Position numbers and translations under genes: made by a program. The notes beneath the pieces are model-generated. The model was not told where the DNA came from, ran no database searches, and was given only the letters and a program-made list of their open reading frames with translations. A stretch of DNA of 64,000 bases from Hyperoplus lanceolatus (Eukaryota > Chordata > Actinopteri > Uranoscopiformes > Ammodytidae), in assembly GCA_026929865.2 (NCBI GenBank), contig CM049408.1, forward strand, positions 18,596,501 through 18,660,500, given 5' to 3'. Position 1 is the first letter of the stretch. Each line of letters opens with the position of its first letter. This document shows, in pieces, positions 12,906 to 27,500 of this stretch.

Positions 12906-14190
12906 AGGGGTATACTACGAAGCAAACTCAACAAAGCCTGGCTCTCTTTTCTTGATCTGGTTCAACGTGACACATACTTTCGCTCAGAGCTGTCCGGTAT
13001 CACTTAAGGCAGTTATCAACCTCTTATGTTGAACGAAGGTTTCAGCTTCAGGCTCTGTGCGCGTCCACATGAAAGGGAGCGTTTGACCCGTTATTTGACT
13101 CTGCTTCCGGACAGACTGGAGTGACTTTACACAAACAGACTGATTGCGAGCAGCTGAGTAAAAAAAAAAAAAAGTGCATCGCTGACTTCACTCAAGAGGA
13201 AGAGTTTGTCAGTCTGAATGATCACAATACAGCAGAAAACAGAGAGCCGAAAAAAAATCTTACTGCAAATTAGAACAGAGTGGAATGCTGTCAGAAAATT
13301 GGGCTACTGAATTTATTAATTTATTTTACAGATCGTTCTCGCAGTGCGTAACGTGACATTATAAAGCAATAAAGGTTGAACTCGGATTTAAACAGTACAC
13401 CATTTAGCCTAGTTGATAATCCTACATTTGAGAATGTGATTTAAGTCTGACACTGTACCCTAATGACGAGCATATGTGGAAAATCACCCTTTATTTGCAT
13501 CTTACAAATACCAATAAAATAAATAGCCTAAATACAAAACCTGTAGTCTGTATTTTCTGGACAAATATGAATCTACTGTGAGAAGCTTAACCTGCGAGTC
13601 TGCAGCGATGTCCGAACTGTGACAGATGTCACGTCCCAACTGCAATCGCTACTGATGAAAAGAAAGAAGCCTACAGTGAAATAATGTTGCAACCAGTGAT
13701 TTTATAGAACGCTTCATTAAGAGCCAGTGTGTGCAGATCGCCAGGTAAAATCATTTGAGGTGAGAGCATAGAGTGGCGCTGCATACAGTGGCCTAGGTCT
13801 AGGCTATTTTACATTTTCTGTGGCAAAAAGCCCCAGCACGATGTGACTCACTCTGCTGTAAGCCGTATGCCACGGCTTTGTTTCGTTCATTAACTTCAAT
13901 AAATGTACTTATTTAACGAGTTTCCTCAGTGAGAATGTATCGCTCAGACAATATAGTCAGGTCCGTGGTATTTCAAAATGTGTAGTTTCCTTAAAGGACA
14001 GCGCTCTAGAGCCGAATTTAAGCTCAAACTCTGGAACAAAATCTGGTCTGAGCAGGTTAGCCGTGCAGCCTCTGTTACCACGGTGATCTAGCCAGGTAGA
14101 AAGAGAGCCACCTTTTGTGATACTGAAAACTCTGGCTTTAGACTCAACAGACCTCGCTCAGCCCTTAATTTCGCTTCGTAGTATACCCCT
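12906..14190. mobile_element. DNA transposon with 3-bp target duplication (1,285 bp)
   Basis: The left end AGGGGTATACTACGAAGC (12906-12923) is the exact complement of the right end GCTTCGTAGTATACCCCT (14173-14190). CAG lies immediately outside both ends (12903-12905 and 14191-14193), consistent with a 3-bp duplication. That would suit PIF/Harbinger-type elements, but the superfamily is an inference. No intact transposase was seen. It sits in the convergent BEGAIN-WDR25 spacer. Confidence 0.85.
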
Positions 14191-15567
14191 CAGATCCAAG
14201 AAACATATTAGGTCATTTTAGCATGAATTCTCCCCAAAGATTCTTCCTCAAGGTGTATAATATTACATTATTTATACAATGAACAGACACATATTACCAT
14301 AATGACTATAAGAAGATTTAGATTCAGTGAGTTGTAACTATTGTTTCTTATTTGTTTTGACGTTAATGATCTTCCGTATATTACTTGTTGGGGCCAGCAA
14401 CAAAACACAGAAGGACTTAGACAAAAAACAGTAGCTATCCCCATTCATCTTTGCAAATCACTTAGTGGTCCTTTAAGAATATTTTCACAGGCATTTTTGA
14501 TTTTATTAGATAGAGACAGATTTGAGGAAGATAGGAAACAGGGAAAGAGAGTGGGTGCGACATGCAACAAAAGTTCTCAGCTGTAGTCTAATCATGACAC
14601 TGTGGTTATATGGCATTCACGGTAACCACTTGTCTAAAAATGCGCATCGGTCCTTCAAGAATATAACAATGTCCATTTTTCTATTATTAACTGCATTAAA
14701 ACAACTGCAGGTGCTAGAATAAGTGTTGTGGCAGTAGAATTTCATTCAGCCCCAAACATTTTAATATATTTTTTATGGAATGTACAGCTAGGTACTGAAT
14801 CAAAATCACAAGCATCTGTGTGTACTTGGCGCCCTGTTGTTGACTGGCAGGATTTAGGAAGAACCTGGCAAATATCTTGACATATGTCTGCGTATTTTTT
14901 TTGGCTCTTTGGTTGTCTGTGTGTGAAACTCTAAGCTGTCAGTGTCATATCAGAGCCAGTGAGAACAAAAATGCACAGAAGAGATGTGTCTGGAGAATGT
15001 GAAAAAAAGAACAACTGATTGTTTTCAGTCAGATCAGTTTTGAGAAAAACCTCAAGAACATGATGACGATAATGAAGTCCCTTTCTGTTTTAGGTGTGTA
15101 AAATTGACAATAGAAGAATTAAGGTCGCGTGAATGTATGGGTGTGTGTGTGTGTGCCAACCACTTTGATAAAAATCACAACAATAGTTTGCTCTTTGAAA
15201 AAATCTTTCTTTCATCTTAAGCGGTGTAACTTTCTCCAGTTTAGGATGGGTTAAGTATGAATAACATGCTTACAGTAAGTTTTCACAATAGTGAAAATGT
15301 GGGTGGTTTGAAGCATTACAATAAATAATTTAAATTTAATAAAAAATGTTGTTAAATTGTTTTGCCAAGCTCTTAGCATAACGGTTAGTTCATGCTTAGT
15401 TAATGCTTGTTAAGCACTGGCTTAGCAGTTAGTAACACTTAAAATTCTTCATTAATGTTTATAAAGCAATAACTAAGCATTAAATAACAGTTAATTAATG
15501 TACCCCTTATTGTTAAGTGTTACCATTATATCTTTAAAGACTGTATTTAAATGTCCGTTCGGAGTCT
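14191..15567. other. Intergenic, BEGAIN-WDR25 convergent spacer
   Basis: AT-rich sequence including the WDR25 3' UTR on the minus strand. No further gene recognised. A short GT run is present near 15138-15156. Confidence 0.6.
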
Positions 15568-18500
15568 TCAGTGCCAGACCTTGATCTCCCCCGCCCAGTC
15601 GCAGGTGGCCACGGTGGCAGGCAGGACTGGATGCTGGGCCACGCACAGACAGGGCTGGCCATGGGCACGGAGGGTGTGCAACGTACGAGCGTTGTGGTAA
15701 TCGTAGAAGTGTGCTGAGCCGGTGGAGCTGCCAGAGGCGAGGATAGTCCCATCCTGAGAGAACTCACACTGCACCGCGTATCCCTCCACCTTGGACAAGA
15801 GTACACGTGTGCATTAACCTTCCATCCATTTTTTTTTCTTCACATTAGCATAATAAAACGTCAGCATAATAACTTGATTGTGATTTAGCGGAGACTTGGC
15901 CAGCCTTAATTTTTAGGAAAGCGTGAATGTGATGGGGAAAGTTGCTGATTCAACCCTCAGAGAAGCAGAATAAATCTGGGAGGGGGATGTGAATTATTAT
16001 GAACAGGGTGCCTAGTAAAGGTACTTAACCCCTCTGCTGCTCCAATAGAGTATTTTTTTTTAACCTTTATTTATACAGGTATATCCCATTGAGTCCGAAG
16101 ACTCTTTTGCACGTTACCATTCACACACACATTCATACACCAATAGCAGGCTAACTATCGACATTCACACAAGGCAAGGTGGCAAGACTGTGTTTTTAAT
16201 GAGAACCTTCCAGATTTTAATGTGTGTACGAATGTCAGGCTAATCTATCAGGCTGTTCCTGGAAAAATGCATTTCTGCTCAGTGACTATACCTTGATTTA
16301 AGGGTGGGCCGTATGATTACATTTACTTCTATTTTAGACAATGAAACTTTGTCAAACAACAGAGTTTCTTCCCCCACTATTTATTATTCTCCTTCTCTGG
16401 TTGCATGAGAGTTAAATGTTTGACTTAATTCACTGGATAAACAGACATTCTGATCTAGTTATTTTATCTGTAAACTTTTTCTCTATTGAATTATACAAAA
16501 TGACAAGTCCAAATCCTCAGCAGTCTGCCCCATTGCTGAGCATCTCTCTGTATTTGTATATATTATATAATCTCCTTTATTGCTTTTGATGATTGCAACA
16601 GTATTGTAAAACAAGTGGCTGGCTCCATGTGCCTGTTGCATGCTGCCAACTAAAACGGGGGAAAATTAGGCTGGCTTAAAATGACTGATGAGTTAAATGA
16701 ATAATTTTAGATTTCTTCCAAGTAAATAACAACATGATACCCAGATTTACCATATGTAGTGTTTACTGTATATAGTGTATTCATACTAAATACTTAAAAG
16801 ACTACACTGTAACTTTGAAGATACACTAGTAACTGTAACTCGCCTAATATTAGCTTCAGCTGGAGCTAAACCTGCAGGTCCTACAGCAGCTAATAACCCT
16901 TCCAATGTACACATAGACACAGGTGTACTGCATGAGGTTTGCCTTGAAAATAATCTGAAACTATCCCTTGTATCTCTTATCTCTCTGTTGAAGTGTTTCC
17001 CTGCATGAAGCAAACATAAAAAAAACATGAAAAGGGTTTAGAGAAGAAATGTCTCTTTGGTGTCCTAGAATGTTCTGTTCCATGTTTGCCGTTGTGTTTT
17101 GCACCCTCAGGGCCACCAACACAGAACCTGGAATGTGAGATAGCGGTTGGTTTCCTGTCCATTTTTCCTATTTGTCTTGACTCAACAAACCAGACAGCAC
17201 TGCAGCAGTTCAGCAACAGGATTTCAGAAAGATTTTACGGCCATAAATCTCCTTTGTTTGATTCCCTCAGGGAAAATATTGTATTCTGTTTAGTGTTGTT
17301 TGTTTTGTGGGAGAGGGTTCTGGAAACACTGCAGCCTATGGATCTCCTGTGCGTGTCAAATATGTGTTGATACAGATGTCACAGCGAGTGTGAATAGGTT
17401 TAATCTACTGGCCTTTGCATAGTTTTGTGTGATCATGAGGGAAGTTGCTACAGTTGTTTGTGCTTGTGTGTATATTCTGTATTGATCAGGCCCGCGTTGC
17501 CCCCGGAGGCCACAGTGGTAACTGACCTTGTGTCCTTCGTATTGTCGCCTCTTGTTCATTCTATAGGGCGACTGGGAGGAGAACACTGCCATGTAGTCCC
17601 CGTTGGTCTGAGCGACAAAGGACTCCTCTAGTGGGTGAAGAGCGAGGCTGGGGCACGTGAACCGCTCCTAGTGGAGAAGGAAAATCCAAAATGGAAATTA
17701 ATTTATCATTAAACTTTTTCTTGCGTCAGCTGCATGCTTAATACAGCATTATTTTGAAAAGTTTTTTTTGTTATATTGGATTGGATTGTACTTTATTGTA
17801 CGCTGGTACTGTTATTTTGTCCATCTTTTCCGACATATTAACATTATATAGAATCTATGAGACTTCCTGTACGGTAAAATAAAAACTGAATTAAACTGCA
17901 ATTCAGGAATGAGGATTTACTCAATAGCAAAAAAGCACCAATTATCTTAAAAAAAGGAACATTTTTAAAATAGGTGCCACAGTAGAGTGCACACATTTCC
18001 TAGAGGACTATGAAACTGTCAAAATATGCCAGTTCAACATGCCTTGTTGCCAACTAGTTTGACACATCAGGGTTTTTTTTCTTCTCTGAGTCAAACCCAG
18101 ATTTTCCTTACGTGATAGATCTGGTTGGAGACCTTGGCCGTGGTCTGGTAGTCCCAGGCGATGAGGGTGCGGTCGGCAGAGTCTCGGCTCACGCAGTCAG
18201 AGCTCGTTATAAAGTCCACGCCACCTCTCAGGAACAGGATGTCCAAGGTCTGCTGGACCGCTGCTTTGTACACTTTCACCACCTGGAAATCACACAAAGA
18301 CAAAACATTTGCATCAAGCACTTCATTCATGCCATTCAGTCATATGTTGTAGTGGGAGGTGTTACAGTGTGAAAAGTCATTCTTTTTAGTTTGCAGAGCG
18401 ATTCACATGAAGAAGGAACATCTGTACCTCAGCCTTTAAGGTGAGAACCTAGAGTGTGTCGGAGTCAGTTGCCTATAAAGAAAGTGACTGTCACCAGCCC

Positions 18501-21500
18501 TGCTGTCATAACAACACTGTCACTGGAACAAACATGCAGTCATTTGAATCTGCTGTGTTAGGGAAAAGCAAATTCCCCATCAACTACGTTAGCATGGAAT
18601 CTTGAACATTCACCTGGTAACAGACCCCAGAATTCCCCGGCAATCCATAAACGGACATTCAGTCTAACTATCAGGCTAAAAAGGAGGAGGAGGAGGAGCA
18701 TGTGTTCTACCCCACCTGCCTCAGATTTATAAAAGGTCAGTGAACCAGAGTCAATAAAAATGGTAAATCTACACAAAGGAAGTTGATGAGTTTGACCTTG
18801 CAGCTGCGAGAGTCCCAGGCTTTCACCACGGGACTGTAACCTCCGCACAGGAACACCTCTGGGTGGCCGGGATGCAGGACCGCACACATAACTTTAAACT
18901 GGTTGTCCAATTTCACTGCCTGCTGCCCTACAGACAAAAACAGATGAAAGTCAAAGAGAGAAAAAGAGAAAAAGATCAATGCATCCTTTCCTTACATTCT
19001 TCCTTTGTTATCAAACAGAAGTGCAATGGAAATCAGTTATATATTGTTAAAAGTGAAGATTCTTATGCTAAGAGCAATTTAAAACATCTTGCACTCATAT
19101 ATCGAACGCTTTTACTTTCAATCCTGATAGAAGATTATTTTTTTTTCCAAATAATTTTCTTTTGTTTATTTCATTTTAAGCTTTTTTACAATAAAAAATA
19201 CACATACACACACAATACACCACCACCAACAACAACAATAACAAAACCAGAAGAGAAAACAGCTTGAAGGTGGATCGCCTAAATCTTAGTCAGTATTAAC
19301 GATAAATCAGTATATAAAATAAAATAAAATAAAAATACAAACAGCAGCAGAGCACATGAATCAAGCCGCCTTTCTCCTGTCAGAGTATCGCCAAATGTTC
19401 CTGGCGGTGTGTAGGGGAGAACGGGGGAATCTGAGGCATCGGGTAATGTGGTGGTGGGGGGAAAAGTGAGCCAAATGCTGTGGGGGAAAGTGAGCCACTG
19501 TCTCACTTTCCCCCACCATAAGGCACAAGTTAAGTTTAGTCTTAAACATATTTTAATGTAATATTACATGACATATGTTTTATTTTAATGTCATACACAT
19601 TGTAGAAAAGCCATCATGCCAAGGAAATACACCAGGAAGACAATTTGGGGCAACCACACAGAAAGAGCACCTTCTCATCTTTCCCTGTAACCTTCAGGGC
19701 TGGAATGTAGAGTAGGCCTAGATGTAGAGTATGACAGGCTGATGTTATAATCCAGTTGGGTCTTCTCCTGTGTCCTGAGTCCCAGGCTGTTCTCGCTGGT
19801 TCTGATTTTCCTATGCTTTGACCCCCAGACACTAGCTGGCTCTAAGGATCCTGTGTTCTGACCCCCAGACTGTGTTCTAATCTAACTGGTTCTATCTTTC
19901 ATTTGAATCTTATTAAAACCTTTTGAATTATAATATGTTGTATTTGATTTTGTATTTTGTTCAGAGTTACTTTCAAGTGTTTAGAAAATTTGCTTTGCTT
20001 AATTGACCAAACCCCATCATTCTTTTACTAGTCCGACATTAGTTCTGGAATGTGTGGCTAGCTTTCAGGATTCTTACTGTTACAATATGTGTTGTTATGG
20101 TAGTTTCAGAGTGGAAAAAGTAAGTGGATCAGTTTACCCCACAGCTGGGGTAAAGTGAGCCACATGACAACTTTTTTTAAAACAATCATATTTTCACTGC
20201 CCTTTGTCTTGAAAAAATTCTGCTAATGCCCATTTCTAGGAAACATCCTGAATTAATGGGAAATGTGTAAATTTGAGTGATAAATCATTTTAGCTCGCTT
20301 AGAGGGGAGCAAATGTAAAAAGTGGCTCAGATTACCCTGTTCTCCCCTATATGGTGAGTAACGTAGCATTGTCTGCATCCCCGTATGTTGCCCGCTAAGC
20401 TAAACAGAAAGTGTATGGATGTTTATTGTATTGAGTATATTATTTTATAATAATAAATACCTCAAGTACAAGATATAATATAAATATTCCTAAATTAATA
20501 TTGGAAAGATTAACACCAATTTTCCACATTGTAAAGGGTTTACCTTGCAAGAAACCTTCCTAAATTTTTATCAAAAGGCTCTATTCATTAAGCGTAACCT
20601 AAAAGCCCCCTGCTCCTCAATTTGAGGATATTTTTTATTTTAATAGAATTAAAATGTTACTAGATTGAGCTAAATTAAATTCAGTTTTCAAAGTGTAACT
20701 AAATCTTCTTACGCCTTTAAACCTATTATTTGCTCAACAATGAGCTGATTAATTAACAAGCGTATTTTTAAACTCTTGTAGTCTTTTTATTACTCCAAGG
20801 GTAAACTACTCACACAGAGGCTCATCATGTTTTATGGGTTGATTATAAGTCAATATAAGATAAAAGTAAAATACAAAAAGGTAAAAAGAGGCATCAAATT
20901 CACTTTAATGATCATACATTATGGCTGACGTTACTACGTCAGGTGCTCCTGGGCTCGCCAGAGTGCAACTAAAACCAGAAATATATAAAACAGTTGATGG
21001 CAAAATTATAGTTGAAGATGAACTGCTACACTTCCTTTCTATGAAAATGCAATCTTTAAGTCAGGATGAAATTGTCCTTTTAGCTGCAAACCACTTTAAC
21101 TCAGACTGGATTGAGGCCTCGAAGAAAACGCTGTTTGAACTTTGTCCCACGACGCAACGGAATATCTCTCACAAAGGAGCACAGAAAGACGCCAATAACA
21201 TCAAGGGCTGTTTCAGAGTTCTAAATGAACGTGGAGATAATATTCCGAAATTTGACAGGCGTCAAGAAGCGCCCCAAAGACCGTCCCGCAAGCAATGGTG
21301 AGAACTACACCAGCAGTTGGCCCTGGAGCAGCAAGGCCCTCGCCTGGATCATCCAAGTGGAGCCAAGTTGTAAAAAGGGGGAGAAAGAAGCGCAACGGGG
21401 AGACCCAACAGGAATTACGCACTGGCAAATCTGCGTAGGAACGGGGAGGGCAGCAAACACCGTTGTGGGCACTGGTTCTGTAGGAGACATCAAGATGATA

Positions 21501-24500
21501 ACCACTAAAAGGGTGAGTGTCTTCGCCAGTCGGTTTTCACCAGAGGTAGATGCTGAAGTATTGCACGCACATCTTGTGAATAAACTTGGACATGAAGTGT
21601 CATGCGAAAGAATTGTTTCTGTAAACAGCAGATACGCATCTTTTAAAATATCTGCTGAATGCAAAAATGTTGAGGATATGTATAGCCCGGAATTATGGCC
21701 AGAGGGAGCGCATGTGCGGCGCTTCTACGAACCACGGAGAGCTGGAGCCTTTGGTGCCAACTCCAATGCGTCTTCTCAACCTGTTGGGGCTACGAGTAGG
21801 CCTATGCTCGATACTGGCATGAGTGCCCAAGTATAACATTCGCTATGGATATATGTGTTGCGTCTTACAACTGTAGGGGGCTGCGCGTTGGCAGTAGCGC
21901 AGGAGACAGGGCATGACGGAGTGTATTGGATGATCTGCTGCAAACGTGTGACATCTTATGCCTACAGGAAACTTTTTTATCCAAACAGGATTTGGGAAAA
22001 TTGAACTCTTTTAATGACAATTTCCATGGTGCTGGGGAATCCACAGTGGACCTTACTATGGGAATAGTGAGAGGACGGATAGCAGGGGGTGTAGCCATTT
22101 TATGGCACAAAAAGTTGGACTCTGCAATCAAGGTTATGAGGACTCATGTTGATTGGTGTATTGCTATAGAGCTGAAGCTTGGAAATAAAGAGCTTGTTAT
22201 CCTCAATGTATATACACCTTATGAGTGTCCACAGAATGAAGATATTTATATGGATAGGCTTGGGTTTTTAAATTCCTTCATTCACGAGAATCAATTTGCA
22301 AGATTGTGTGTAGTTGGTGATATGAATGCAGACCTGTCAGATAGTCGGTCTTTATTTGCCAAGCACATGTTACAATTTTGTGATGATAATAATCTCATGC
22401 TGTCTAGTCAACTGCTCTTACCTGCAAACAGTTATTCTTATATAAGTGAGGCTTGGCACTCAACATCTAGGCTTGATCACTGCATCAGCACTGCTGATGC
22501 CCATGCAGCTTTACAATCCATGGAAATCTTATATGGGATGACCATGGCTGATCATGTGCCATTTGTCATGACATTTAAGATTGAAAGCCTTCCTGAGTTG
22601 ACTCATGAGGTGAATGGTGGCCGCGGGGCAAATCTGGACTGGTCAAAACTCACTGATCATGACCTTTTATCATATTACATGACAACTGATGCAGTTTTAA
22701 GTAATCTAAGTATACCCTGGGATGCTATTATGTGTTCAGATGTGGGATGTCAGGACATCTCCCATGGTAAAGCCCTTTGTGATATGTATGATTGTGTTGT
22801 GGAAGCTATGTATGAGGCCAGTAAGCCTGTAGGCATACTGGAAAGCCTAATACAATCAAGCCAGGATGGAATAGATTTGTAGCAGCTCACCATGCAGAAG
22901 CTAAGGAGGCCTTTATGGCATGGGTACAGGCAGGCAGACCTAGAAATGGACCTGTCCTGGAGCATAAAAAGCTTACTAATGCTAGATACAAATATGCTAT
23001 CCGTTACATTGATAAGCATGAACAGGTCATGAGAGCAGATGCTATAGCTGACAAGCTTCTATGTAACAACATCACTGGCTTCTGGAAGGAGGTGAGAGCT
23101 TTGAATAGGTCAAACACAACACTTCCTGATGTCATAGAGGGAGTTGCTGGGGGTGATAATATAGCTGAGCTGTGGAGGAAACACTACTCTGCCTTATTCA
23201 ACTGTGTTAAGAGTGATCCGTATGGAGTGAGCAATATTTCCAACAAGGATACAGTAATTACTTTCAGTGAAGTACATCATGCAATAAAACAGTTAGCTGA
23301 TAATAAAGCGAGTGGCTCTGATTACATCACAGCAGAACACCTCAAGTTTGCAACCCCTAAGGTTGCAGCACTGCTTGCCATATGTTTTACTGGCCTCATG
23401 ACACATGGACTGCTGCCTAGTTCTATGTTGGCTGTCACTCTAGTACCAGTCATCAAGGACAAGGCAGGCAAGATTGGCAGTATGGATAACTATAGGCCAA
23501 TAGCCTTAGCCAGTGTAGTGTCAAAAATCCTGGAGAAGATTTTACTTGATTGCCTTAATCAATATCTGAGCACTAGTCAAAATCAGTTTGGTTTCAAAGC
23601 AAAGCTTGGTACAGAGTTGTGTATTTATGCAGTGAAGGAGGCTACACATACATATATGAGGCAGAATTCCTCTGTTCTAATTGGTTTTATTGATGCCTCT
23701 AAGGCATTTGACAGAATTAATAATTTTGAGCTTTTTAACAAATTGAAGCAAAGGGGTGCACCTGATAGTATTATAAGAATTCTGACCTACTGGTATTCTA
23801 AACAGAGAATGCATGTTAAATGGGGTAACAGTGTCTCTACTCCCCTTGGTGTATGTAATGGAGTGCGTCGGGGGGGGGGGTTACTTTCTCCTGCTCTTTT
23901 TAACTTGTACATGGATGAATTATTTCAGCAACTAAATGAATGCCAAACTGGTTGTATGATTGGGAACACTCTTGTAAATCATGTCATGTATGCTGATGAC
24001 TTGGCCATTCTCTCTCCCAGCAGTGCTGGTTTTCAGCAGCTACTGAAAATTTGTTCTGATTATGGGATGAAATATGATGTGCAATACAATGCTAAAAAAA
24101 GTATTGTTATGATATGCAGAACCAAAGGGGACAAAGAATTGTACTTTCCAGATTTCTATCTGTCAGGACAAGTGTTGGGAGTCTGTAGGAAAACAAAATA
24201 CCTGGGTCACTACATCACAGATCAGATGCATGATGATGATGATATTTATAGACAGTGTCGCATGCTATATGCCCAAGCTAATATGTTGACAAGAAAATTC
24301 CATATGTGAAAAAGTAAAAATCCAACTTTTTAAAGCATACTGTACTCCACTGTACACTGCAGCCCTATGGGCAAAGTTTAAAAAGGCCAGTCTACAGAAG
24401 CTACAGGTTGCTTATAATGACTGCTTCAGGATTCTACTGAGGAGGCCTAGGTCCTGTAGTGCTAGTGCCCTGTTTTGTAATGCAGGTGTCAGCACTTTCA

Positions 24501-27500
24501 GAGCATTGTTGAGGAACCTGATGTATAAATTTATCTGTCGCCTTATGTCACAGAATTGCATTGTTGTTGTGCTGACTAATCCCAGCTACAGTACAATTCA
24601 TTACCAGTCACCAATGTGGAGGTATTGGTATGAATGTCTTTTATGAAAATGTGTGTATCTGTAGGGTGTTTTTTTTAGTTTTTTTTATGTTTTTTATGTT
24701 TTGTGTGTTCTTTTTATGGACCTTGAGTCTGACAATAAATATGATGATGATGATGATACAATTCAAGATAGCCAATTAAACGTATAGTTTAGCCGTGTAT
24801 ACCTTTAAAATTAAAGGTTAAACGTTTCCTTTTTATGTTTTCTTAACATTTTATTCTGTTTTGTCTAAACTATCGTACGCATTCCCTAGGGGATCAAGGA
24901 ATATAGATTTCTCAACTCACTAGAAAAAACTGTTATAGTTAAAGCGTCATGAAAAGCTTTTTGAGATAGTGTCTTTCTCAGCTGTCAAGACCAAATTAAA
25001 CACATAAAACATTTCAACTACATCTCCTTTGTAGTGCAAATCCTGAAACTTTTCTTTATAGAGCGCACTGTGAGGATCCAGATCTCCTTGTGAAGTGCCC
25101 ATTATATTCCTGTGCAGTGAACACTGTGTTTAATTATATTGTGCTGTCGCCTTTGTTTTTAAAAACTGATTCAAAAACTCAAGCTGACTGATAAAAGATA
25201 CAGTAAGTCTTGCTGTAAGTTGCTGCCTAAGATAGTGCTCCCAACTCATGTGTGCCTTCTGATATACATGAAGGAACATTGTTAACGTAAAAAGGGCTAG
25301 CAGCTTTCTTTAATCTTCATAGTTCAAAAGCAGGGTGCAGCCTCGTTTCGCTTTTTGATCAAAAGTCTTTCTGTCAATAAAAAAAAGCTTCACATAATCT
25401 TGTACCAGACAGGTCACGCCAATCAAATAATAAAACATGAAGTATTATCCTTGGATGCCCCAGGAGATTTTAAAACTGAACCATCTCACACGTCACACGT
25501 GTTGGTCTCTAAAGAGGCTGCTTGATTAAAACATCGCCAAAGACAAAAAAAATAACCCAGTGGAAAGACTTGGCGATGTAGACAAAAGAAAACAGAATAT
25601 GAAAACATTGTTGTATCTAAGTCTATTAAAAAAAAACGTGGCACCCAAAAACAAAACAAAAACACTGGGGGCGCTTATATAATTAGGCCTGACGGGGCAC
25701 AACCAAAAATGAGCTTTTCCGCAAAAACTATAAAATAGTCTAAACAACGGAACCGAGCCTGGGTACGAGCCAGCAGCCCTGTCAAAGGCTATGCAAAGCA
25801 GAACACACCTCAGGGTTCAAAGGCTCCTCATTAATTCATCGAACATACAAAAAAAAGACCCATCCGAAAACAGTACAAACTTGTTCCAGGATATTTCGAC
25901 AACAAATTTTCTTAGAACGAGGGAATGAGTTACAGCTAATATCCTTGAGGAAACAATTGACCTTCTTTCCCTGCATGGTGGACTAGCACGCTCCCAAATT
26001 CAATCACAATGATCCAAAGTTTTTTACAGGCTGTTTTGTCGGAGCTCACGCTTCCTGCTTAATTGGCTTAGCCGCAGCGCTACGGGAAAAGATCTGTCAT
26101 CGAGATTTTGAGACTCATGTTTGGCAAGACGATGAAAAATCAACATCCTCTTCATAATAAATTGGGCCTTGTCGTGTTTTAATTAAGCAAGATTAATTAG
26201 CTTGCTTGAGAGGGGAGATAAGGATGTGGTGATCTGTCCCTCCCTCACCATAGTTTACTTTGTAGTCCTAAAAGATCTGTGGTGGCGCTGTATTAAGCAT
26301 TTAACTGCACCAGAGTCTTTGCTGTTGTTGATGACTGTAACTTATGAATGTGACAGCCAACACAGGATTAAATGGGCTTTACATTTCTTTTAAAATGAAG
26401 GGGTCTGTTGTTTGTCCTTCTGTCACATAACAAGGTAAAACCTGTGTTAACCCGGGGTAGCACTGTATAAATTTAAGCAATCAAAGTGGGGGAAAATGCT
26501 GCTATGCTTTCTGGTGGCATTCCGAGCAAATGCCTCTGCGTGAGCGCTGCTGCATACACTGTCTCCTGGCGCGCCTTGCTTCAGGCACCTGTGTTTATAC
26601 GATCACATTGCACTGGTTACTTACCCGAATGCGTGAAGGACCTGAATGTGAAACTCAATAACAAGAAAACTATTGTTGAAGCCTTTAGCTACACTCATCT
26701 ACATAAGTTCTGCAGAGTAATATGTGTCGTCAAGGGGAAATACACAAGCCCACTCCGGTACTGGCACGGCCTTATGTTTATTATTCTGTTTTTGACAAAG
26801 AAAAGGCAATCTGCTTTCTGTCAGTGCCTGAAAGGATCTGGACAGAAGACTCAAGTTCAAGCATGCGCGCACGCACATACACACACGCACAAACTGCCAC
26901 AGCCTGCGGGCTTATTTCCCTACTATAGGCTCCGACAATCAGCTTCTCTAAGGACAGCCACGAAGTGCTGGACAACAGCTGCCACTTCACACTCATGCCC
27001 TACAGATGAAATTAATTTATTCCTCTCCCTAAACTCCTGCTCTTTCTATTCCTCTTTCGCTCAACTTATTCTGCTCGCCTTTGATTTCTTTCTCTTGCAT
27101 TCGTCCTCTCCTTCTATCCCCTTTTTCTCTTCCTGTATTATACCTCTTAACCTGCTCACCTTCCCTAAATCCTCCTCTCCCTTTGCTTTTGCTATGCAGC
27201 TGAGACGGCCTGTCTGTTGCCCACTGGGGGGTGTCGATAACATTGGACAAATGAAATTGGACACAGGAACAACTGCAAGAAGATGGTCTGAGACAATGGG
27301 CCATACCAGGCCATACCAAACGCATTGGCTCACTTTATTTGTCTATTTCTCTGTGAACATACCAATTGGTGGGGAATTTGGTTAGGTTAAGCTGTGGTGA
27401 AATACAGTGTCACGTGTCCCACTGGACTCCCTCTGATCATTAAAGGGGCCTGCGCACATCTCCAAAAGAGAGCTCAATTGAACCGAATAGGTCCAGCTGC

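Larger units (their letters stand above)
20863..24758 (+). mobile_element. LINE retrotransposon, nearly full length, mutated
   Basis: Two-ORF non-LTR retrotransposon, antisense to WDR25. ORF1 (from 20921) and the EN-RT ORF2 (from 21845) are followed by AATAAAT and a short (ATG)n tail at 24741-24757. A possible imperfect target duplication is CAATATAAGATA (20851-20862) against CAATTCAAGATA (24759-24770, two mismatches). The 5' limit is therefore tentative. The clade was not assigned with confidence. Confidence 0.85.

Noticed and set aside
26486-27385. A 299-codon open frame on the plus strand in WDR25 intron 2
   Set aside because: No recognisable domain, runs through a CA-rich stretch and long pyrimidine tracts, and lies within an intron. 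No splice partners or family signature.
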